From Chromatiales bacterium (GTDB lineage Bacteria > Pseudomonadota > Gammaproteobacteria > Poriferisulfidales > Oxydemutatoraceae): a stretch of 37,187 bases of DNA. Within the stretch, counting starts at the first letter, position 1, and every line of letters begins with the position of its first letter. This document shows, in pieces, positions 32,660 through 37,187 of this stretch. The stretch spans positions 1 to 37,187 of the forward strand of contig JACONC010000015.1 in assembly GCA_014323925.1 (NCBI GenBank). Reading direction: 5' to 3'. The notes beneath the pieces were generated by a model. That model saw nothing but the letters and a program-made list of their open reading frames with translations. It was not told where the DNA came from and made no database searches. The position numbers and the translations under genes are program-made.

Positions 32660-32958
32660 TGAGATTGACGATTCTTTAACGCTGCTTGTTGTTCCTCGGT
32701 CATTGGCTTTTGATAAAGTGCTTTCCATTCTTTATAAGGCATCCCGTATATCATCTCGCGCGCATCCTCGTAGTCGAGCTTTATATTGTGCTCTTCGGCT
32801 ACTGCAACATACCACTTTGCCAAACAATTCCTACAGAAGTCTGCTAAGTTCATCAGATCTATATTTTGCACTTCGGTTTTATTTTGTAAATGTGTGATTA
32901 ATTTGCGATACACGGCAGCTTCTAATTGAGTACGTGTGTTGTCGTCTATCTGTGTCAT
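32656..32958 (-). CDS. DUF1244 family protein
   Basis: Small protein of unknown function, 100 residues, matching the DUF1244 family known from proteobacteria. The conserved core is the helix DLMNLADFCRNCLAKWY with a Cys-x2-Cys pair, followed by YEDAREMIYGMPYKEWK. No signal peptide or membrane segment is seen, so it is cytoplasmic. It is the first gene of a three-gene overlapping series with the ThiF/MoeB-like and TraB genes. GAGG lies before the ATG. Confidence 0.9.
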   Translation of the reverse strand: MTQIDDNTRTQLEAAVYRKLITHLQNKTEVQNIDLMNLADFCRNCLAKWYVAVAEEHNIKLDYEDAREMIYGMPYKEWKALYQKPMTEEQQAALKNRQSQ

Positions 32959-33074
32959 AATTACCTCGTCGTCAAGTTATTTTCGGCTTTCCGAATTTCA
33001 TTTGCTTTGTATTGTATAACACTATATATACTGCCAGACATTTTTTCTACAGCATAGTCTAAAGCTATTCGGTT

Positions 33075-34046
33075 TTATGAGGATAACTCAATAGCACGAC
33101 GCACTGCCAATAACAAACTATGCGCATCGGCACGACCGCTACCAGCCAATTCCAGAGCAGTGCCGTGGTCAACCGATGTGCGCACAAAAGGTAAGCCTAA
33201 GGTGATATTGACGATATTGCGGAAGCCGATACTTTTTATAACTGCTAAACCTTGATCGTGATACATTGCTAAAACTACATCGCACTGGGCGAGCTGTTCG
33301 GGTGTAAACGCGGTGTCTGCGGAGAGCGGACCGAACACGCTCATCCCTTCGTCGGCACAGGCTTTTATTGCTGGGGCTATCACCTTGCTCTCTTCGTTGC
33401 CTAGATAACCTTGTTCGCCAGCGTGCGGGTTTAATCCACAGACCGCAATGCGCGGTGCATTTATCTTAAATCGGGTGCTCAAATCGTCGTGCAGTATGTT
33501 GATTGTCTCCTTCAATAACGCATAAGAAATAGATTGCGGCACTGCACTCAGAGGGATATGGGTGGTTGCTAAAGCGACGCGCAAACCTTTAGTCTCCAAT
33601 AGCATCACGCTATCGCATCGGCAAGCTTGAGCAAGGTATTCAGTATGGCCACTAAAAGAAATACCAGCTCGACATATCGCCGCTTTATTGACAGGTGCGG
33701 TAACCAGAGCATCGTACTTACCTGTCCGACAACCCTGCACAGCAATATTTAATTGCTCAACCACTTGCTGAGCGTTGCACGGGTCAGTCGTGCCGGCGAT
33801 AACTGGTGTTTTTAGTGGCACATTAACAACGCTCAACACGCCATCGCCGAGATGGGGATGTGGTTGGTTTATACTAGAGTTATCAATCGTCACGCATTTT
33901 CCAATTTGATTGGCGCGTTCTAGTAGTGATCTGTTGTTGCCGATTATCACCAGCGATACATCGGGCATAGGCGTGTGGGCAAGTGTGACTAACAGATCCG
34001 GCCCTATACCAGCCGGTTCACCAGCAGTGATTGCAATAATTTTCAT
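33075..34046 (-). CDS. pdxA: 4-hydroxythreonine-4-phosphate dehydrogenase
   Basis: NAD-dependent metal enzyme of the DXP-dependent pyridoxal phosphate pathway. Conserved features are the N-terminal ITAGEPAGIGPDL, the HTEYLA metal/substrate motif, CGLNPHAGE, MYHDQGLAVIK with metal-binding His, and VRTSVDHGTALELAG. The 323 residues fit the family. It lies 16 bases after surA on the same strand, as in many gammaproteobacteria, but the usual downstream ksgA is replaced by unrelated genes. Confidence 0.96.
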   Translation of the reverse strand: MKIIAITAGEPAGIGPDLLVTLAHTPMPDVSLVIIGNNRSLLERANQIGKCVTIDNSSINQPHPHLGDGVLSVVNVPLKTPVIAGTTDPCNAQQVVEQLNIAVQGCRTGKYDALVTAPVNKAAICRAGISFSGHTEYLAQACRCDSVMLLETKGLRVALATTHIPLSAVPQSISYALLKETINILHDDLSTRFKINAPRIAVCGLNPHAGEQGYLGNEESKVIAPAIKACADEGMSVFGPLSADTAFTPEQLAQCDVVLAMYHDQGLAVIKSIGFRNIVNITLGLPFVRTSVDHGTALELAGSGRADAHSLLLAVRRAIELSS

Positions 34047-34062
34047 CCTACGCTGGCTGCGC

Positions 34063-35388
34063 TCAAAGTCTAATGTCTATATGTTGGCTTTCGCGTAACC
34101 TGAGTAGCCACTCGTTTATCGCTTCTGCAGATTTTTCTCTACGCAGTTGAGCAATGATATTTTGCCGTTGTATATCGCCGCTGATATCTTGTTTACGTTC
34201 ACCCAGTACTTCCAATAAATGCTGTCCGAATTCGGTCGCAAAAGGGCCTATCACTTGACCATGAGTGGCTTGCTCTACTTGCTGTGCAAACTCCTTCGCT
34301 AAACCTTGCGTAGGCAGCCAACCGAGGTCGCCTCCTTTGAAACCACTACCGGGATCTTGAGAATACCGCTTCGCCAGAAGTTCAAAACTCTCACCATTTT
34401 CTATGCGCTTTTTGATAGCAAGTAGTTTCTTGCGTATGTAGGAATCGGAATTCATAGCATCGGTTCTTAGCAATATATGGCGGATATGATATTGCTGTTC
34501 AACCATCCTCGGTTGCTGCTCGGCTTGCTTGTCGTCTAGACTGAACAGATAAATTCGGTCAGCGGTTTTGATAATTTGTGTTACATCTCCGATGTTCATA
34601 TTGAGCACTTTTGCTTGTAATAATTCGGGTAACTGCTTAAGTCGTCTAGGTTCCGATTTTTTGTAACTGACAGAAGCATTCTTGGAGGCAGCCTTAGCTA
34701 ATTTTGAAAAATCGTTCTCGTATAACATTTTTTTTCGTAGCTGCTGAAACCACAACCGTAATTTCTCGCGTTCGGTTTCTATCTCTGGCAATTCCGCCGA
34801 CAAATAGGAAAAACGAAATAAAGTTTTAGCATTGAGTTCCCTTAAACTCGTCTCTATTTCCGCATCAGAAACCTGTATTCCATCAACCACTTGCTGTCTG
34901 AGCTGCGAGATGATTAATTCTTGACGCACTGACTCGCGCATCTCGCTATAACTACCCTGCTGTTGCTCTATTTGCGCCTTCATCTCGGCAAGTGTTTGAC
35001 CGTTATTCTCAGCAATGCGCACCAGCATACTATCTAGAGCAACTTCATCTACCGCTATACCTAGTCGTTTAGCCTCCTGTAGCTGCAACTTGACAACTAT
35101 CAACTGTTCCAAAACATTGGCAACCAATACATCAGGTGGCGGTATTTGTTGTTCTTGCCGACTCAGGTTCTCTCTGACACGCGCTACAGTCATAGCCAAC
35201 TCACGCGAACTAATTGCCACATCACCTACCACCGCAACAACTTTATCTATCACCTTTGGTTGCGCAACTACAGGCGTAGAAATAGTAGCGGCAATCAGGA
35301 GCATTACAATAAAACTGAAAGCTACTTGTCGTTTAGATAGCAATACTAAGTTCGTCATATAGTTTTTTTGAAAAGTCTTTTCCATCAT
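34063..35388 (-). CDS. surA: Peptidyl-prolyl isomerase/chaperone SurA
   Basis: Periplasmic chaperone for outer-membrane protein assembly. A signal peptide with a hydrophobic core (about residues 23-39) ends at a VVA-Q cleavage site. The mature part begins with the SurA N-domain (DKVVAVVGDVAISSREL), then a divergent first parvulin domain and a canonical second parvulin domain with HIRHILL, SQDPGSGFKGGDLGWL and GPFATEFGQHLLEV. It has 441 residues from ATG 35388; an internal ATG at 35358 would give a shorter, equally plausible signal peptide (431 residues). lptD, the usual upstream neighbour, is not adjacent; a repetitive surface protein gene is. Confidence 0.93.
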   Translation of the reverse strand: MMEKTFQKNYMTNLVLLSKRQVAFSFIVMLLIAATISTPVVAQPKVIDKVVAVVGDVAISSRELAMTVARVRENLSRQEQQIPPPDVLVANVLEQLIVVKLQLQEAKRLGIAVDEVALDSMLVRIAENNGQTLAEMKAQIEQQQGSYSEMRESVRQELIISQLRQQVVDGIQVSDAEIETSLRELNAKTLFRFSYLSAELPEIETEREKLRLWFQQLRKKMLYENDFSKLAKAASKNASVSYKKSEPRRLKQLPELLQAKVLNMNIGDVTQIIKTADRIYLFSLDDKQAEQQPRMVEQQYHIRHILLRTDAMNSDSYIRKKLLAIKKRIENGESFELLAKRYSQDPGSGFKGGDLGWLPTQGLAKEFAQQVEQATHGQVIGPFATEFGQHLLEVLGERKQDISGDIQRQNIIAQLRREKSAEAINEWLLRLRESQHIDIRL

Positions 35389-35461
35389 TATTTTTCCGTG
35401 ATTTCCTAATCTATTATATCCATACCGCGGCTAAAACTCCCTAAATTCAATTCCTACAGGC

Positions 35462-37187
35462 TTAGCGTAGCGGACCTTCCAAGAAAACCTTAACCCGGAC
35501 ACGGATGACGGCAGGTGGTCGGGTCACTGCTATCATGTAGTGCTCCTTTGTCTTGCCATCTTGGGCGGTCACTACGACCGTAATCGTGGTGACTTCACCT
35601 GCGGCTAGTGCAATGCCACTACTTGCGCTGCCACTCTCTACCTCTGCCGCCTCCACCGTGATAGTTGCATCGGCATTAGTCGCCGTCGGCGTCACCGTTA
35701 TCGTTCCCGTTGTAACTGCGATAGTTGCGCTCGGATGATTTGCTGTCGGCGTCACCGTTATCGTGGTTGTCGCATTGGCAACCTCAACTGTGTAATCTAA
35801 TGTATCGCGCATAAAGGGTGGCATTAATGTGCCTGTCGACACCGTCAAGTCACTTAAACTCGCATCACTACTCGGCGGTCGGCTGACTGCTATCGTATAA
35901 GTATTTGTAGTGCCGTCTTGGGCGGTCACTACCACCGTAATCTTGGTGACTTCACCTGCGGTTAATGGAATGCCACTACTTGCGCTGCCACCATTCACTG
36001 TGATACCCGCATCAGGATCACTTGCTGTCGGCGTCAATGTTATCGTGGTTATCGTATTGGCTACTGATACTGTATAACTCTGTATATCGCTCATAAAGTC
36101 TGGGCTTAATATGCCTGCCGACACCTCCAATGCGCTTAAGCTCGCATCATTGCTCAGCGGTCGACTTACTGCTATCGTGTAAGTATTTTCAGTGCCGTCT
36201 TGGGCGGTCACTACGACTGTAATCGTCGTTGTGCCACCTTCGGCTAAGGCAATGCTTCCACTTGCACGACCACTAGCCGCTGCATCTTTATTCACTGTGA
36301 TAGTTGCTCTCGGATGTCTCGCTGTCGGGGTCACTATTATCGTTCTCGTCGCATTGGCAACCATCACTGTGTAGTCTTGTATGTCGCTACTAAAGGGCTG
36401 ACTTAATATGCCTGCCGATACCATCAAATCACTTAAGTTGGCATCAAAACTAGGCAATAAAGCACCACAGTTAGGTTGTCCGGATATACCACAGGCTGGA
36501 TTGTTGTCATCAGGACCTCTTGTATATTTAAGCACCGGATATTGCAATGAATTACCAAAATCCCAGTTGGCAGTACTCCATTCGCTATATATGCCGGTTG
36601 CCGCAGTAGGTGACTGCAGTGCCTCAGTGCTCTGAGGGCTACTGTTCTTTATACTGCCATCTCTGAAGCCGATTAAGCCGCCTACATGAATACCTCCTGT
36701 CACATCACCCGTTGCATAGCTGTTCGCTATACTGCCATCATTGTCGCCGACTAAACCACCTACACTACCCTGTCCCCTCACATCACCTGTCGCATAGCTG
36801 TTCGTTATACTACCAATACCAACATTATTTCCGACTAAACCGCCTACCTTATCCTGCCCAGTCACAGCACCCATCGCATAGCTGTTCGTTATACTACCAA
36901 AATTGGAACCGACTAAACCGCCTACACGACCACCCTGCCCAGTCACAGTACCCATCGCATAACTGTTCGTTATCGTTATACTATCCTCATCATTGTAGCC
37001 GACTAAACCGCCTACCTTATCCTGACCAGTCACAGCACCCATCGCATAACTGTTTGTTATACTACCACCATTGAAGCCGACCAAACCGCCTACCTCATCC
37101 TGCCCAGTCACAGCACCCATCGCATAGCTGTTCGTTATACTACCATTTCTTCCATTGGAGCCGACTAAACCGCCTACACGACCACCC
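35462..37187 (-). CDS. Repetitive Glug/cadherin-like surface protein (partial)
   Basis: The C-terminal part of a probably secreted or surface protein; the frame is open to the window edge, so the N-terminus and any signal peptide are missing. It begins with seven Glug repeats (VGGLVGxN then SITNSYAxGxVTG), then WDFGNSLQYPVLKY, a common Glug-array end. Three cadherin-like beta-sandwich domains follow, each with a DASLS-L-VS start, a DY(T/S)V strand and a VVVTAQDGxxxxYxIAVSRP end. The third has a 20-residue internal duplication. The protein ends KVFLEGPLR with no membrane anchor. Such proteins are inferred to act in adhesion or cell contact; the ligand is unknown. Confidence 0.85.
   Translation of the reverse strand, partial: GGRVGGLVGSNGRNGSITNSYAMGAVTGQDEVGGLVGFNGGSITNSYAMGAVTGQDKVGGLVGYNDEDSITITNSYAMGTVTGQGGRVGGLVGSNFGSITNSYAMGAVTGQDKVGGLVGNNVGIGSITNSYATGDVRGQGSVGGLVGDNDGSIANSYATGDVTGGIHVGGLIGFRDGSIKNSSPQSTEALQSPTAATGIYSEWSTANWDFGNSLQYPVLKYTRGPDDNNPACGISGQPNCGALLPSFDANLSDLMVSAGILSQPFSSDIQDYTVMVANATRTIIVTPTARHPRATITVNKDAAASGRASGSIALAEGGTTTITVVVTAQDGTENTYTIAVSRPLSNDASLSALEVSAGILSPDFMSDIQSYTVSVANTITTITLTPTASDPDAGITVNGGSASSGIPLTAGEVTKITVVVTAQDGTTNTYTIAVSRPPSSDASLSDLTVSTGTLMPPFMRDTLDYTVEVANATTTITVTPTANHPSATIAVTTGTITVTPTATNADATITVEAAEVESGSASSGIALAAGEVTTITVVVTAQDGKTKEHYMIAVTRPPAVIRVRVKVFLEGPLR
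35646..35765 (-). repeat. 60-bp tandem duplication within the surface protein gene
   Basis: Two adjacent 60-bp units (35646-35705 and 35706-35765) share long stretches, including GTCGGCGTCACCGTTATCGT at the end of each. The duplication adds 20 residues, repeating a TITVTPTA motif, within the third beta-sandwich domain and keeps the frame. Confidence 0.75.
36747..37187 (-). repeat. DNA repeats encoding the Glug array
   Basis: A conserved CCGACTAAACCGCCTAC-type block (plus-strand reading; minor variants) recurs at 36747, 36831, 36909, 36999, 37077 and 37161. The spacings are 84, 78, 90, 78 and 84 bases, all multiples of three. Nucleotide similarity is higher between the copies nearest the window edge, consistent with recent expansion by unequal exchange or slippage. 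The array runs off the window. Confidence 0.85.

Noticed and set aside
36712-37074. Plus-strand His/Ser/Tyr-rich open frame
   Set aside because: It is the antisense shadow of the Glug repeats; its periodic composition follows from the minus-strand repeats.
36747-37187. Regularly spaced DNA repeats suggestive of a CRISPR array
   Set aside because: Spacings vary by multiples of three, the intervening sequence is also repeated, and all units encode one continuous protein frame.

Overview
This 37.2-kb window looks like chromosomal DNA of an AT-rich gammaproteobacterium, possibly marine or host-associated. The evidence is gene order: rpsP-trmD-rplS, scpA-scpB-rluB, pcnB-folK-(deoxynucleoside kinase)-panB-panC, surA-pdxA and phoB-phoR are gammaproteobacterial arrangements. 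The lifestyle is inference only. Several normally linked genes are not where they would be expected: rimM between rpsP and trmD, ilvH/ilvN after the acetolactate synthase gene, pstS before pstC, egtB beside egtD, and lptD and ksgA around surA-pdxA.

Region by region. Bases 1-5554 (+) are a dense translation and chromosome-maintenance block: S16 with a long low-complexity tail, TrmD, L19, a tRNA-Gly(CCC) inside the gene series, TrpRS, ScpA, ScpB and RluB. Bases 5618-10803 (+) hold two unrelated-looking ThDP enzymes, an anabolic-type acetolactate synthase and an AlsS-like enzyme, the second paired with an aldehyde dehydrogenase. Bases 10847-14966 (+) are the overlapping pcnB-folK-dNK-panB-panC operon for RNA polyadenylation, folate, nucleotide salvage and pantothenate.

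Bases 14967-19552 look accessory. They hold a truncated gene resembling the N-terminus of an O-fucosyltransferase (-), a molybdopterin oxidoreductase with a flavin reductase carrying two [4Fe-4S] clusters (+), and a 664-base gene-poor stretch with the start of a broken IS3-type transposase gene, an 18-bp palindrome and a possible structured RNA. Bases 19553-23290 (+) carry a fused ATP sulfurylase/APS kinase gene behind a good sigma70 promoter, followed by argD and argF.

Bases 23378-29602 form a phosphate-response locus. phoU (-) diverges from pstC-pstA-pstB (+) around a clear Pho box, and phoB-phoR (-) converge on pstB. A solitary egtD-like methyltransferase gene sits 7 bases upstream of phoB. 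Bases 30688-32958 (-) are an overlapping DUF1244-ThiF/MoeB-TraB operon. pdxA and surA follow (-), and the window ends inside a repetitive surface-type protein (-) with seven Glug repeats and three cadherin-like beta-sandwich domains.

The main links between genes are: PhoBR regulating the divergent pst/phoU genes through the Pho box; the MoeB/ThiF-type E1 possibly contributing to cofactor sulfur transfer for the molybdoenzyme; and the ThDP enzyme with its dehydrogenase plausibly carrying out a two-step 2-oxoacid oxidation. The accessory molybdoenzyme pair and the repetitive surface protein are the parts most likely to hold undescribed biology.
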